Below the pieces are notes generated by a model that had not been told where the DNA came from, searched no databases, and worked only from the letters and a program-made list of their open reading frames with translations. Shown here piece by piece: positions 51,828-62,309 of a stretch of DNA of 64,000 nucleotides. The position numbers and the translations under genes were made by a program. The stretch covers positions 2,607,947-2,671,946 of the forward strand of contig NZ_CP136419.1 in NCBI RefSeq assembly GCF_039233145.1, in the 5' to 3' direction. Position 1 is the first letter of the stretch. Every line of letters starts with the position of its first letter. Origin of the DNA: Moorella humiferrea (lineage in GTDB: Bacteria > Bacillota > DSM-521 > Neomoorellales > Neomoorellaceae).

Positions 51828-52346
51828 TTATACGGCCACTTTATCCGGGTTTATCAGCCCCATGGCCATGGCCAGGGCCTTTTCCTCCTCTTCACTCAAC
51901 CGATAATTAGATCTACCGTTGTGGATCGGCTTAATAAATACCCGTGTCTCGTCGCGGGCATATAGGCTGGAGAGGATAAAACCATGACCCTCGCGGTTCA
52001 AGATGGCCAGGGCAAAACTCAAATCACTTCCTGTGTCAGGAAAGGCGTTAAAGCGCACCAACCCTATGCGGCTGAAACTCTTATCCAGTCCTACCTGTAA
52101 GTCCTGGACTTTTTCCTGCAGCCGATTTATCGCTTCATTAACTTCCCCCAAATCATGAAACCGTTCGAGGACAGCCGCAAGATCAAGGCTTTCTCCCGTT
52201 TCCAGCAGGCGTCTGATGCGACCTTCCAGGCGCCTTATTTCACCATGGTTGTGCCATAGCCACAGGATAATTATGAACTGCAGGACTATCAGACCAACAA
52301 GAAGCGGACCCGCATAAGGCATCAGGCTTAAGGTCAAAGAATTCAA
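51828..52346 (-). CDS. DUF4446 family membrane-anchored protein
   Basis: A 172-residue protein with one N-terminal membrane helix (about residues 9-31), a coiled-coil region (about 35-90), then a globular C-terminal domain with FNAFPDTGSDLSFALAILN. DUF4446 is widespread in Firmicutes near the parAB origin region. Function unknown. Opposite strand to larE, whose start region is 120-195 bases away. Confidence 0.85.
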   Translation of the reverse strand: MNSLTLSLMPYAGPLLVGLIVLQFIIILWLWHNHGEIRRLEGRIRRLLETGESLDLAAVLERFHDLGEVNEAINRLQEKVQDLQVGLDKSFSRIGLVRFNAFPDTGSDLSFALAILNREGHGFILSSLYARDETRVFIKPIHNGRSNYRLSEEEEKALAMAMGLINPDKVAV

Positions 52347-52540
52347 CGTGCGTTCCTCCCCCTAAAAGTACAACAAATGATTAATTTCAACGCGAATCGG
52401 CAATTTCCTGCGCCCTTTACGTCCTGATTGTTGTTAGGAAAAAATTTTTATCATATGGAATACTTTTGCGGGGAGGATTTGTCGGGGCCATGGCGAATGC
52501 AGATCATTTAAACAAAATTTCTGCCGGAGTGGTGAAGGTC

Positions 52541-53371
52541 ATGTTATCTCCTTTGTTACAAGAAAAACTGGACAACCTGTTAAAAAAAATCGAGGAAATG
52601 GAAGGCGTCCTTATCGCCTTTTCCGGAGGGGTGGACAGCACCCTCCTTCTTAAGGCGGCCACTATGACTTCGACCCGGGTCATGGCGGTAACTGCATCTT
52701 CGCCAACCTATCCGGAGGCCGAAATAGCCGCGGCGGTGCAACTGGCCCGCGACTTGGGGGTACAGCACCAGATTATCAAGACCAATGAGATGGAAGATCC
52801 CAACTTTACGGCCAATCCCACCGAACGCTGTTACCACTGCAAAAGAGAGCTCTTTGCTACATTACGGCGGCTGGCATCGGAACACGCTCTGAAGACAATC
52901 GTCGACGGCGCCAACGCCGATGATGAAGACGATTTCCGTCCCGGAAGAAGGGCAGCCCGTGAGTTCGGGGTCCGCAGCCCTTTACAGGAAGTTGGGCTGA
53001 CAAAGGATGAAATACGCCAGCTGGCAAGATATTTGCATCTGCCCAATTGGGATAAGCCGTCCATGGCTTGCCTTTCCTCCCGCATACCTTACGGGCAGGC
53101 CATTACCCCAGAAAAGCTCCGTCAAATAGCCGCCGCCGAAGATTTTTTGTGCCGCCTGGGATTGAAGGAAGTTCGGGTGCGCCACCACGATACCATCGCT
53201 CGTATAGAAGTAAACCCGGCCGCCTTCGCCCTCCTCATCGATGCCGCAATAAGGGTAAAAATTGTGAAATACTTTCAAGACCTGGGATTTACTTATATTG
53301 TCCTCGATCTTGAAGGCTTTCGCAGCGGCAGTATGAATGCGGTACTAAAGCAAGAGGATTTGCACCGTTAA
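52541..53371 (+). CDS. larE: LarE, sulfur transferase of nickel-pincer cofactor synthesis
   Basis: LarE is a PP-loop ATPase that sacrifices its own cysteine sulfur to build the nickel-pincer nucleotide of lactate racemase. The start is taken as the ATG at 52541 ([10 protein letters not shown]), giving 276 residues as in homologs; ATG 52490 is possible but adds an unconserved lead. SGGVDSTLL is the PP-loop; the sulfur-donor Cys is in PSMACLSSR. It is 26 bases before larC. Neither larB nor larA is adjacent. Confidence 0.92.
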   Translation: MLSPLLQEKLDNLLKKIEEMEGVLIAFSGGVDSTLLLKAATMTSTRVMAVTASSPTYPEAEIAAAVQLARDLGVQHQIIKTNEMEDPNFTANPTERCYHCKRELFATLRRLASEHALKTIVDGANADDEDDFRPGRRAAREFGVRSPLQEVGLTKDEIRQLARYLHLPNWDKPSMACLSSRIPYGQAITPEKLRQIAAAEDFLCRLGLKEVRVRHHDTIARIEVNPAAFALLIDAAIRVKIVKYFQDLGFTYIVLDLEGFRSGSMNAVLKQEDLHR

Positions 53372-53397
53372 CGTTGGACATAAAAAGGAGGTTCCAA

Positions 53398-54588
53398 ATG
53401 AAGGTAGCTTATTTTGATTGCTTCTCCGGGATAAGCGGCGATATGTGCTTAGGCGCAATACTTGCCAACGGCCTTCCCCATAGCGAGCTGGAAGGACCTT
53501 TAAAGAAACTACCCCTTGACGGCTGGGAATTGAAAATCAGCGAAACAAAACAGCACGGTATTGCCGCCGTAGACGTGGAGGTCCTCGTTTCCGGCCACCA
53601 GCCCCATCGCCATTTAAATGATATTTTGGATTTAATAGAAGGCAGCGACCTGCCCGCCCCTGTAAGGGAAAAAGCGGCGGCAGTTTTTCGCAGTCTGGCC
53701 CGGGCCGAAGGACAGGTACACGGCATCGAACCGGAAAAAGTCCATTTCCATGAAGTGGGTGCTGTCGACGCCATTATCGATATCGTCGGCACCGTTTTAG
53801 GGCTGCACCTTTTGGGAATCGAAAAAATAGTCTCCTCACCTCTGCCCCTGGGTTCCGGGTGGATTGAATGCCACCACGGCAGGTTACCGGTGCCGGCGCC
53901 GGCAACCCTCTACCTGCTCCGTGGATTTCCCGTATACGGTACCGATATCAGGGCGGAACTGGTAACGCCTACGGGAGCGGCCTTAATCACCACCCTGGCC
54001 GCCGATTTTGGGCCGTTTCCGGCAATGGAGCTCCACAGCGTCGGTTTTGGGGCCGGAAAAACTGTTCTACCCCATCCAAACCTCCTGCGCCTGGCAACGG
54101 GAGAAATTCCCGCACATAATGTAGCGGCAGATGAGGCCTGTACCGTTATTGAAACCACCATCGACGATATGAACCCCGAATTCTATCCCAACCTTCAGGA
54201 GCAAGTGCTGGCGGCGGGAGCCGTTGATGCCTATATCACCCCTGTACAAATGAAGAAGGGCAGACCGGGCGTACTTTTTACCGCCATTTGCCCTGAACAT
54301 CATTTGCAGTCAGTTGCCACCGCCATATTTCGACATTCCAGCACCCTGGGTCTGCGCTTTAGACGCGACTGGCGCATTACATGTGAACGCCAGTTCACAG
54401 AAGTAATGACGCCTTACGGCAAAGTGACGGTTAAGTGGGGGCGTTATCGCGACGGTGACGGTCGGGAAAACATTCACGCGGCTCCGGAATACGAATCCTG
54501 CCGCAGGGTCGCCCAAGAGGCAGGAGTACCTGTAAAGGAGGTATATGCGGCCGCCGTTGCCGCCGCCAGGGCCATAGTGCCTTTTTAG
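53398..54588 (+). CDS. larC: LarC, nickel insertion protein (nickel-pincer cofactor)
   Basis: LarC inserts nickel into the pincer cofactor, using CTP. The ATG at 53398 follows AAGGAGG 7 bases away; the ORF is 396 residues. N-terminal [15 protein letters not shown] is characteristic, a His-rich loop ([11 protein letters not shown]) could bind nickel, and the C-terminal part ([14 protein letters not shown]) is the LarC2 half. Unlike some Lactobacillus larC it needs no frameshift. Confidence 0.92.
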   Translation: MKVAYFDCFSGISGDMCLGAILANGLPHSELEGPLKKLPLDGWELKISETKQHGIAAVDVEVLVSGHQPHRHLNDILDLIEGSDLPAPVREKAAAVFRSLARAEGQVHGIEPEKVHFHEVGAVDAIIDIVGTVLGLHLLGIEKIVSSPLPLGSGWIECHHGRLPVPAPATLYLLRGFPVYGTDIRAELVTPTGAALITTLAADFGPFPAMELHSVGFGAGKTVLPHPNLLRLATGEIPAHNVAADEACTVIETTIDDMNPEFYPNLQEQVLAAGAVDAYITPVQMKKGRPGVLFTAICPEHHLQSVATAIFRHSSTLGLRFRRDWRITCERQFTEVMTPYGKVTVKWGRYRDGDGRENIHAAPEYESCRRVAQEAGVPVKEVYAAAVAAARAIVPF

Positions 54589-54603
54589 TAGTCAATGGCG
54601 TTT

Positions 54604-55290
54604 TTAATACCCCAAAAGGGTGAACAGAGCGACAAAAAGAAGGGCGGGCAGGAAATTGCCTACATGCATCTCTTTAATTTCCAGCACTCCTAAAGCTATA
54701 GCAATGAGCAAAAGACCGCCACATGCCGTAATTTCATTTACCACTGCTGCTGTAAGATAACCTTGCAGCCATGAAGCCATAATGGTAAGACTACCCTGGT
54801 AAAGGAGCACGGATACGGACGCTAAGGCGATACCCCATCCCTGGATGGCCGCCATGGTAACCGCCAAAATACCGTCCAAGACCGCTTTGGCATACAGGAT
54901 AGTATAACTGCCCTTAAGACCGGCCTCCAGCGAACCCATAATGGCCATGGCTCCCACACAGTAAAGGAGACTGGCGCTTACAAAGGCCCTGCTGATTTCT
55001 CCGCCGCTGCGGCCGGCGATGAACTTTTCCAAGCGCCGGCCGCAGTTATTAAGAAGCCCCTCAAGATTTAAAAGTTCGCCCGTAACGGCGCCGGCAACCA
55101 GGCCGATAATGACCAATATCGGCTTTTTTGTTTGCACCGCCATAATCATTCCTATAAGTAAGATACCCAGGCCGGTTGCCTGGGTAACAGTCTTTATCAG
55201 CCGCTGGGGCAGGCGCGTGCCAATAACTATGCCGACGAAGGCGCCGGCGAGAATCGCCAGAACGTTGACTAAAGTGCCCAACAGGCCCAT
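54604..55290 (-). CDS. DUF554 family membrane protein (YdfK-like)
   Basis: A 228-residue polytopic protein with 6-7 helices, starting MGLLGTLVNVLAILAGAFVGIVIGTRLP, the form of the DUF554/YdfK family. The tight end (LLGY) is family-typical. Function unknown. Convergent with larC, 15 bases apart. Confidence 0.88.
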   Translation of the reverse strand: MGLLGTLVNVLAILAGAFVGIVIGTRLPQRLIKTVTQATGLGILLIGMIMAVQTKKPILVIIGLVAGAVTGELLNLEGLLNNCGRRLEKFIAGRSGGEISRAFVSASLLYCVGAMAIMGSLEAGLKGSYTILYAKAVLDGILAVTMAAIQGWGIALASVSVLLYQGSLTIMASWLQGYLTAAVVNEITACGGLLLIAIALGVLEIKEMHVGNFLPALLFVALFTLLGY

Positions 55291-55295
55291 CGGCT

Positions 55296-55850
55296 TTAAA
55301 ACTCCCTTGGTTTACAGATTATCTCTTTAATTTTAGTGGCAAAAAAGTCCTGGGAATGGGCCGGGCGCATCACCAGAGCCGTATCTACGCCTTCATTGCT
55401 ACCACCCATAGCTACTACGTCTACACCGGCGGGTATCAGACCGGCGTCCAGGGCCATGCTTGCCACCTCAACGGCCACCTTGGTTCCCTGGCCGAAGAGA
55501 CGCAGGGTATTGGCTATAATTTCGGCCGGATAAATCCCTTGAAAGGCAAAGCGCAGGGCACGATCCAGCCCGGCCAGGAGGTGAGTGGTGGTCAAGATTT
55601 TAATTCCACCATCTAGCAGGCGTCGGCGTATTTCTTCACCCATCTCTATTTCTCCTGGATTTTTAAAACCTGCCTGGTGGGTAACGCAGACGATATTTAA
55701 ATCATTGTTGCCTAAACACTGTAGGGCGCTGTACCCCGTTGCCGACGCAACCACCACGTCTTTTAACCCCAGCTGCCGGGCACGCTCTAAAGCCAGTTTC
55801 ACCGTTCCTTCTGTGTTTATTTTACCTTTCTCCTGCCAGTATGTAGTCAT
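55296..55850 (-). CDS. Stand-alone pyruvate-kinase C-terminal-domain protein
   Basis: A 184-residue protein with the alpha/beta C-terminal domain of pyruvate kinase and no catalytic barrel (COG1751-like; DVVVASATGYSALQCLG and ALVMRPAHSQDFFATKIKEII). The ATG at 55850 has AAGGAGG 9 bases upstream; an ATG three codons earlier touches it. Found in several Firmicutes near parB; function unknown. Five bases before the DUF554 start. Confidence 0.85.
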   Translation of the reverse strand: MTTYWQEKGKINTEGTVKLALERARQLGLKDVVVASATGYSALQCLGNNDLNIVCVTHQAGFKNPGEIEMGEEIRRRLLDGGIKILTTTHLLAGLDRALRFAFQGIYPAEIIANTLRLFGQGTKVAVEVASMALDAGLIPAGVDVVAMGGSNEGVDTALVMRPAHSQDFFATKIKEIICKPREF

Positions 55851-55877
55851 TAACTTCATCCTCCTTGCCATCCAGTT

Positions 55878-56759
55878 TTAAAATGTTTCACGTGAAACAT
55901 TTTCTCCCGTTAAAACAGTTATAATCCTTTCCAACTCTTCATTGCCGAAGTAATAAATCTCTATTTTCCCCTTATCTTTGGTGTGCTTTAATTTTACCTT
56001 GGTACTTAAAATGCTCTGAAGTCTATCTTCCAGTTGTTTAACCTCCCATTGGGCTTTTGTATCTTCTTTTTTTAACTTTTGGATTTCAGGTTGTTCCTGC
56101 ATCTTTTTGGCCAGAGCCTCTGCTTCCCTAACGGCTATACCGGTGGCAGCTATCTTTTCTGCTAGGGCTATTTGCTGTTCTTCGTCTTTAAGGGATAAAA
56201 TTATGCGGGCGTGCCCCGGCGATATTATACCACTTCGTACCATTTCCTGGACCTTCTGCGGCAAATTTAAAAGGCGAAGGGCGTTGGCGATTACCGGCCT
56301 GCTCTTTCCAACCCTGGCGGCGATTTCTTCCTGGGTTAGTCCATGTTCGCTAATTAAGGCTTGATATGCCGCAGCTTCTTCCATGGGATTTAAATCTTCC
56401 CGTTGTAGGTTTTCGATAAGGGCAATCTCTGCCGTTTCCCGGGCATCAAGTTCTTTTATTATTGCCGGAATCTCCGTTATTCCGGCCAATTTACAGGCCC
56501 TCAGCCTTCGTTCCCCCGCTATTACTTCATAACTTCCGCCGCCCACAGGTTTAACAATAATAGGTTGAATTACACCGTGGCTTTTTATCGATCGGGCCAG
56601 CTCCTCCAGTTTTTCAAGGTCAAATTCTCTGCGCGGTTGATGCCGGCCGGGTTTTATTTTCTCAACCAGTAACATTTGTATGCCTTCAACTTCTCCTCCC
56701 GATGCCTTTTGGGCGGGCAGCAGAGCTTCCAACCCCCGACCCAAACCCCTTTTAGCCAT
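55878..56759 (-). CDS. parB: Chromosome partitioning protein ParB (Spo0J)
   Basis: ParB binds parS, spreads using CTP, and loads SMC. The 293-residue protein has the CTP motif GERRLRACKLAG (residues ~79-90) and QREDLNPMEEA..., a central HTH with GLTQEEIAARVGKSRPVIANALRLL, and a C-terminal dimer domain. Its last codons contain a perfect parS. It overlaps parA by eight bases. Confidence 0.97.
   Translation of the reverse strand: MAKRGLGRGLEALLPAQKASGGEVEGIQMLLVEKIKPGRHQPRREFDLEKLEELARSIKSHGVIQPIIVKPVGGGSYEVIAGERRLRACKLAGITEIPAIIKELDARETAEIALIENLQREDLNPMEEAAAYQALISEHGLTQEEIAARVGKSRPVIANALRLLNLPQKVQEMVRSGIISPGHARIILSLKDEEQQIALAEKIAATGIAVREAEALAKKMQEQPEIQKLKKEDTKAQWEVKQLEDRLQSILSTKVKLKHTKDKGKIEIYYFGNEELERIITVLTGENVSRETF
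55884..55899. promoter_or_regulatory. parS centromere site inside the parB 3' end
   Basis: A perfect 16-base palindrome TGTTTCACGTGAAACA, the consensus parS, encodes the last residues of ParB (NVSRETF). Binding nucleates ParB and places the site close to the origin. Confidence 0.96.
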
Positions 56760-57513
56760 TGGCCATCACCTCCCTGGCTAGTTCTCTATAAGCCTCGGCC
56801 CCCCGCGAGCGTGGATCATAGATGTTTATGGGCTGCCCGTAACTGGGTGCTTCACTTAAACGCACGTTGCGGGGTATTATGCTTTTAAATACCCTTTCAG
56901 GAAAATGATTCTTAACTTCATCCACAACCTGCATCGATAAATTGGTGCGGGGATCAAACATGGTCAGCACTACGCCTTCGATTTTTAAATCGGGGTTCAG
57001 ATGTCTGGTTACCAGTTTGATGGTATTCAGCAATTGTCCCAGTCCTTCTAGGGCGTAATATTCACACTGGATGGGGATTAACACGCCTTCTGCCGCGGTT
57101 AAAGCATTGAGGGTCAACAATCCCAGGGAAGGAGGGCAGTCAATAATGATATAATCGTATTTTTCCTTTATACCCTGTAGGGCATTTCTTAGTTTCTTTT
57201 CCCTGGCAATGGCTGTTACCAATTCAACCTCGGCGCCGGCCAGCTCTATAGTTGCCGGTACTAAATTCAGGCCGGCTACAGAGGTAGGGATAATGGTTGC
57301 GGCAATGGGTGCCTCATTTATTATGACGTCATAGATACAATGTTTTATGCCCGCGCGGTCGATACCGAGTCCGCTGGTGGCGTTTCCCTGGGGGTCGATA
57401 TCAATCAACAGCACTTTCTTTCCTTCCTGGGCCAAAAAAGCGCTTAAATTTACGGCCGTCGTTGTTTTGCCAACGCCCCCTTTTTGATTGGCAATGGCTA
57501 TAACCCTGCCCAT
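56752..57513 (-). CDS. parA: Chromosome partitioning ATPase ParA (Soj)
   Basis: ParA-type ATPase that regulates segregation and DnaA. The 253-residue protein has the deviant Walker A KGGVGKTT (residues 10-17, with the signature lysine), DIDPQGNATSG, and the conserved DCPPSLGLLTLNAL segment. It is the second gene after rsmG, whose start is 79 bases away. Confidence 0.97.
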   Translation of the reverse strand: MGRVIAIANQKGGVGKTTTAVNLSAFLAQEGKKVLLIDIDPQGNATSGLGIDRAGIKHCIYDVIINEAPIAATIIPTSVAGLNLVPATIELAGAEVELVTAIAREKKLRNALQGIKEKYDYIIIDCPPSLGLLTLNALTAAEGVLIPIQCEYYALEGLGQLLNTIKLVTRHLNPDLKIEGVVLTMFDPRTNLSMQVVDEVKNHFPERVFKSIIPRNVRLSEAPSYGQPINIYDPRSRGAEAYRELAREVMANG

Positions 57514-57591
57514 GGGGTCGTCCTCTCCCTTAACTTTTTTTCTTTATTTCGTCATGCAAATCCTGGTTCCTGCCGCAAGGACATATCTTTT

Positions 57592-58317
57592 TTATTTTAA
57601 CGGTTTTCTAGTGGGCATACCGGCTCGGCGAGGATAATTAGTGGGTGTCTTTGTGCTTTTCTTTATCTTTATCAATCGACGTTCTTCCTCACCTCCGGGG
57701 AGGTGTCCCCGCCAGACCTCTGGCTGATCGCCGCCCAGGATGGCTATGGCCTTTTCGGCAGCCTTTAACTCTTCATCAACTGAAGGCCCCTTGTAAGCAA
57801 TCATTAGCCCGCCGACCTTTACCAGGGGGAGACAGTATTCTACCAAAATATTCAACGGCGCTACGGCTCTGGCCACGGCAACATCATATTTTTCCCTGTG
57901 CTCTTCCAGGCGACCCGCTTCTTCAGCGCGCGACCAAAGGCATTTAATATTCTTTAGACCTAGCTTTGCCACTGCTTCTTCTTGAAAAATAATCTTTTTA
58001 CGCTGGGCTTCAAGAAGGGTAAGGTTCAAGTCGGGACGGTATATTTTTAAAATGATTCCCGGTATTCCGGCACCGCTGCCGACATCGATAACTCTGGCAC
58101 CTGAGGAAATCTCTGCGGCACAAAAAACGAGGAGGGAATCGATAACATGCTTGCGCCAGATTTCTCCCTCCTCGTTGATAGCCGTCAGGTTCATTTCCCT
58201 GTTTGTTTCTAAAAGCATATCAATATAGGATTTTATCGTTTCTACCTGCCGGTCTGTTAAATTTATTCCTATCTCTGCCAGCATTTCCTTTATTTTTTCT
58301 TTAAACGACACTTGCAT
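57592..58317 (-). CDS. rsmG: 16S rRNA (guanine527-N7)-methyltransferase RsmG
   Basis: SAM-dependent methyltransferase, also called GidB. The 241-residue protein has [16 protein letters not shown] as the SAM site, and [26 protein letters not shown]. It overlaps the mnmG stop by 17 bases. Confidence 0.96.
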   Translation of the reverse strand: MQVSFKEKIKEMLAEIGINLTDRQVETIKSYIDMLLETNREMNLTAINEEGEIWRKHVIDSLLVFCAAEISSGARVIDVGSGAGIPGIILKIYRPDLNLTLLEAQRKKIIFQEEAVAKLGLKNIKCLWSRAEEAGRLEEHREKYDVAVARAVAPLNILVEYCLPLVKVGGLMIAYKGPSVDEELKAAEKAIAILGGDQPEVWRGHLPGGEEERRLIKIKKSTKTPTNYPRRAGMPTRKPLK

Positions 58318-60193
58318 TTATGCCTTCACGCCTTTTTTGCTCTAAATAAACCATAAGAACGGCGATGTCCGCCGGCGTAACGCCAGGAATTCTTGCCGCC
58401 TGACCCAGGGAACAGGGTCTAACCCTTTCTAGCTGATCTACACTTTCCCGGGACAAACCCTTAATGGCGCGATAATTAATTCCTTCTGGCAGGGGTCTGC
58501 CCTCCAGCTTAAGCATTTTCTCCACTTGAGCCTTTTCCTTGGCAATATATCCCTCATACTTGAGGATCATTTCAATTTCTTGGGCGATTTCTGCAGGGAG
58601 TTCCTCAATTAATCCCGTTCTTACCAGGTCTTTATATTTTATTCCCGGCCTGCGCAAAAGATCGGCCAGGCTGGCGGTTCCTTTAAGGGGAGTTTCTTGA
58701 CAATCCTTTAGTATTTCCTGGACCATCCCATTGTTGTCGCCAACATGCAGCTTTTCTAGCTGTTTTATTCCTTCTTCAATCTTCCTTTTCTTTTCCTGGA
58801 CCTTTTTGAACCGTTCTGCGTCCAGCAGCCCTACGTCATAACCGAGGTGGGCAAGGCGAAGGTCGGCATTATCTTCGCGCAGAAGCAGGCGATACTCGGC
58901 CCTTGCCGTTAACATACGGTAAGGCTCGGTTACGCCGCGGGTCACCAGATCGTCGATGAGAACACCGATATAAGCCTGGTCGCGGCGCAGAATAAAGGGT
59001 TCTTTTTCTTTAATATACTGGGCGGCGTTTATCCCGGCAATTAACCCCTGAGCTGCAGCTTCTTCATATCCAGAAGTACCGTTGATCTGCCCGGCCGTAA
59101 ACAGCCCGGAAATGTTCTTCAGCTCCAGGGTATTTTTTAGCTGGGTGGGGTCCAGGTAGTCATACTCAATGGCGTACCCCGGGCGCATCATTTCTGCCTT
59201 TTCTAATCCCGGAATGCTGTGCAGGACTGCCAGTTGAACATCCTCAGGGAGGCTGGTAGACAATCCCTGAACGTACCACTCGTCAGTTCCCATGCCTTCC
59301 GGCTCCAGAAAAATCTGGTGGGAAGGTTTATCTGCAAAACGCACCACTTTGTCTTCAATTGAGGGACAGTAGCGCGGACCCTTCCCCTCAATCATCCCGC
59401 TGAACAAAGGAGCCCTATCCAGGTTGTCCCGGATTATCCTGTGGGTGGTCTCAGTTGTACGTGTAAGCCAGCAAGGCACATTGGGACGATGGCTGTTGTC
59501 CTCCCAAAAGGAAAAATTTAAAGGTTCCCTGTCACCGGGCTGTTCAGTAAGTTTTTCCCAATTAATAGAACGACCACTTACCCGGGGCGGCGTTCCGGTC
59601 TTGAAGCGGCCCATTCTGATACCCAGGTCCTGCAAATTGGCCGCCAGCTCTATAGCCGGAAATTGACCGTTGGGGCCGCCGGAATAAGCCACATCGCCGA
59701 TTATAATTCTTCCGCGCAGGTAAGTTCCCGTGGTTAAAACTACTGCTCTACAAGAAAATAATGCGCCAGTTTTTGTCAAAACTCCCTTAACGCGGCCGTT
59801 TTCCACCATTATTCTAACTACCTCGGCCTGCTTGATTTCCAGGTTTTCCTGCCGGCACAAGGTCAAGGTCATATTCTGCTGGTACAGCTTTTTGTCGGCC
59901 TGGGCGCGCAGGGCCCTTACCGCCGGCCCTTTACCGCTGTTTAAACGCCTAATCTGAATGCGGCTGCGGTCGGTATTTAAACCGATAATTCCTCCCAGGG
60001 CGTCTATTTCGCGTACTAAATGCCCTTTAGCCGGCCCGCCGACGGAAGGGTTGCAGGCCATCATGGCCACGCTTTCCAGGCTTATGGTGAGGATCAAGGT
60101 CCGGCAACCCAGCTTGGCAGCGGCCAAGGCGGCCTCACAGCCAGCATGTCCGGCACCTACGACGACAACGTCATAATATCCGGCCCTGTACAT
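58301..60193 (-). CDS. mnmG: tRNA uridine-5-carboxymethylaminomethyl synthesis enzyme MnmG (GidA)
   Basis: FAD enzyme that with MnmE modifies U34 of certain tRNAs. The ATG at 60193 ([20 protein letters not shown]) follows AGGTGAAAAGG; ten extra codons in the longer frame are not conserved. The product is 630 residues, GAGHAGCE is the FAD site, and the C-terminal [20 protein letters not shown] is normal. Overlaps rsmG; 26 bases after mnmE. Confidence 0.97.
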   Translation of the reverse strand: MYRAGYYDVVVVGAGHAGCEAALAAAKLGCRTLILTISLESVAMMACNPSVGGPAKGHLVREIDALGGIIGLNTDRSRIQIRRLNSGKGPAVRALRAQADKKLYQQNMTLTLCRQENLEIKQAEVVRIMVENGRVKGVLTKTGALFSCRAVVLTTGTYLRGRIIIGDVAYSGGPNGQFPAIELAANLQDLGIRMGRFKTGTPPRVSGRSINWEKLTEQPGDREPLNFSFWEDNSHRPNVPCWLTRTTETTHRIIRDNLDRAPLFSGMIEGKGPRYCPSIEDKVVRFADKPSHQIFLEPEGMGTDEWYVQGLSTSLPEDVQLAVLHSIPGLEKAEMMRPGYAIEYDYLDPTQLKNTLELKNISGLFTAGQINGTSGYEEAAAQGLIAGINAAQYIKEKEPFILRRDQAYIGVLIDDLVTRGVTEPYRMLTARAEYRLLLREDNADLRLAHLGYDVGLLDAERFKKVQEKKRKIEEGIKQLEKLHVGDNNGMVQEILKDCQETPLKGTASLADLLRRPGIKYKDLVRTGLIEELPAEIAQEIEMILKYEGYIAKEKAQVEKMLKLEGRPLPEGINYRAIKGLSRESVDQLERVRPCSLGQAARIPGVTPADIAVLMVYLEQKRREGINASVV

Positions 60194-60219
60194 CCTTTTC
60201 ACCTTCTTTCCGTTAAATT

Positions 60220-61602
60220 TCATTTACCAATACAAAAGTCGCTAAAGATCCTGTCTATAAGGTCCTCTCTGGCCGTCGTTCCCGTTATCTCTCCTAAATA
60301 GTCCCTGGCCGCCCAGAGATCAACGGCCACCAAATCGGTCGGGACGCCTCCCTTCCAGGCGGTTATGGCCGCTTCCAGGTGTTCCAGACATTTTTCCAGG
60401 GCATCCCTGTGCCGAGCGCGGATTATCAGGACATCATCATTCTGGGTCCCCACGCGGCCACCCAGGACTATCTCCCTTACCTTCGTCGCCAATTCATCAA
60501 GACCTATTCCTTCTTTTGCCGAAACGTTCACCTGGGGATAACCTTCAAAAAAAGAAAAACGGTCTTTTATTTTTTCTTTTACCATATCAATTTTATTGCC
60601 GACGATAATAACATTTTTATCGCGACCGGCTATTTCCTCAAAGATAAGTCGATCTTCTGGCAAAATACCGGTGCTCAGATCAACGACCATTAAGATTAAA
60701 TCGGCTTCATTTATGGCTTGACGCGTCCTGGCCACCCCTATGCTCTCCAGGGCATCGGCCGTTTCCCTTAATCCCGCCGTATCAATTAGACGACAGGTAT
60801 ATCCGCCTAATAGCAAAGTTTCCTCAATGGTATCACGGGTTGTCCCTGGTATATGGCTGACTATGGCCCTTTCTTGATTAAGGAGGGCATTTAAAAGACT
60901 CGATTTTCCAACATTCGGCCTTCCGACGATGGCAATTTTTAATCCTTCATTTACTAGGCGTCCTTCTTCCCAGGTCACCAGAAGCCCTTTTATTTCTTCC
61001 CTGGCCTCCTCCAGCCCTTTTAACTCTTCAGTACCAACCTCACCCACCTCTTCAGGAAAATCAAGGCTGGCCTCAATAGCGGCTAAAGCACCATTTATCC
61101 ATTCACTTATTTTGCCGATTTTGTGGGAAAGCTTCCCCTGAAGCTGCAAAACGGCGGCAGCAAGGCCCCGGCTGCTTTTTGCCCTGATTACATCCAGGAC
61201 TGCTTCTGCCTGGGCCAAATCCAGGCGGCCGTTTAAAAAGGCTCGCCGGGTAAACTCCCCAGGTTCGGCCAGTCTGGCACCATGACGTAAAACTAGCTGC
61301 AAAACCCTGGCTGTTGCTAAAGAGCCTCCGTGGCAGTTAATTTCCACAACATCTTCAGCAGTATAACTGTGGGGGGCTCGCATGATGCTTGCCAGCACTT
61401 CATCTACAGTCTCTCCTGTATCGGGATCGATGATATAACCCAGGCGCAGGGTATGGCTGGGACTGTCGCTCAACTTTAACCCCCGCCTTGGCTGGAAAAT
61501 TTTATCAGCTACTGCTATCGCCCTATTGCCACTCATCCGAACAATACCTATCCCGCCCTCTCCCGGGGGCGTGGCTACGGCGGCGATGGTATCGGCAAGC
61601 AT
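60220..61602 (-). CDS. mnmE: tRNA modification GTPase MnmE
   Basis: Partner of MnmG. The 460-residue protein has the N-terminal tetrahydrofolate-binding domain ([18 protein letters not shown]), an inserted G domain with [15 protein letters not shown] and [10 protein letters not shown], and ends in FCIGK with the catalytic Cys. The adjacent gap carries a terminator for the upstream jag. Confidence 0.97.
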   Translation of the reverse strand: MLADTIAAVATPPGEGGIGIVRMSGNRAIAVADKIFQPRRGLKLSDSPSHTLRLGYIIDPDTGETVDEVLASIMRAPHSYTAEDVVEINCHGGSLATARVLQLVLRHGARLAEPGEFTRRAFLNGRLDLAQAEAVLDVIRAKSSRGLAAAVLQLQGKLSHKIGKISEWINGALAAIEASLDFPEEVGEVGTEELKGLEEAREEIKGLLVTWEEGRLVNEGLKIAIVGRPNVGKSSLLNALLNQERAIVSHIPGTTRDTIEETLLLGGYTCRLIDTAGLRETADALESIGVARTRQAINEADLILMVVDLSTGILPEDRLIFEEIAGRDKNVIIVGNKIDMVKEKIKDRFSFFEGYPQVNVSAKEGIGLDELATKVREIVLGGRVGTQNDDVLIIRARHRDALEKCLEHLEAAITAWKGGVPTDLVAVDLWAARDYLGEITGTTAREDLIDRIFSDFCIGK

Positions 61603-61625
61603 TCTTGTCCCCCCACATAATAAAA

Positions 61626-61651
61626 CCCAGCAATACTCAGGTATTACTGGG
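61626..61651 (-). terminator. Terminator after jag
   Basis: Stem CCCAGTAATAC/GTATTGCTGGG with a 4-base loop, followed on the minus strand by TTTTATTAT, 37 bases past the jag stop. It ends the rpmH-rnpA-yidD-yidC-jag unit and makes mnmE a separate unit. Confidence 0.85.
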
Positions 61652-61688
61652 CCATAAAAATTACTAGCTATATTTTAACGCAAAAAAA

Positions 61689-62309
61689 CTATTGACGCAA
61701 GGCAATCACGATTTTGCGGTTCGGTTCCTGCCCTTCACTAAAGGTTAAAATTTCACTGTCATTCTGTAGGGCAGTATGGATGACCCGTCGTTCCTGGGGA
61801 TTCATAGGTTCCAAGACGATCCGTTTTCCCGTTGCCTTTACCCTTGCCGACAGACGGCGTGCCAGGTTTATCAACGTCTGTTCGCGACGCTTGCGGTATC
61901 CTTCGGCATCAAGGATTATTTTTATCTTGTTCTTTAATACTTTATTTACGGCCAAATTGCATAAAAACTGCAGGGCATCGAGGTTGTCCCCCCGCCGTCC
62001 GATTAAAAGGCCTAAATCTTTGCCATGGAAACTGACAAAGTAATATCCTTCCCTCTGTCGAATTTCGATACCGGCTTCTACATTCATGGCCTTTAAGACT
62101 CGCGTTAAAAAATCAGTAATTACATCTTCCGGTTTATCAGGCAGCACCACTTTAACTCTGGCCTGGCGCGAACCCAGTAGACCTAAAAAGCCCTTACTTC
62201 CTTCCTCCAGAACGTAAATCTCTACCTCATCCCTCCTGGCCCCCAGGCTTTTCAGCGCCGCTTCTATGGCTTCGTCCACAGTCTTGCCGGTTGCTTCGAT
62301 CTCCTTCAT
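61689..62309 (-). CDS. khpB: RNA-binding protein KhpB (Jag)
   Basis: Jag/KhpB is an RNA-binding protein with links to cell wall synthesis and sporulation. The start is the ATG at 62309, which overlaps the yidC stop as ATGA, giving 206 residues. Order: Jag-N domain (MKEIEATGKTVDEAIEAAL), KH domain with IGRRGDNLDALQFL, and R3H (NPQERRVIHTALQND). A longer frame goes into yidC and is not supported. Confidence 0.95.
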   Translation of the reverse strand: MKEIEATGKTVDEAIEAALKSLGARRDEVEIYVLEEGSKGFLGLLGSRQARVKVVLPDKPEDVITDFLTRVLKAMNVEAGIEIRQREGYYFVSFHGKDLGLLIGRRGDNLDALQFLCNLAVNKVLKNKIKIILDAEGYRKRREQTLINLARRLSARVKATGKRIVLEPMNPQERRVIHTALQNDSEILTFSEGQEPNRKIVIALRQ

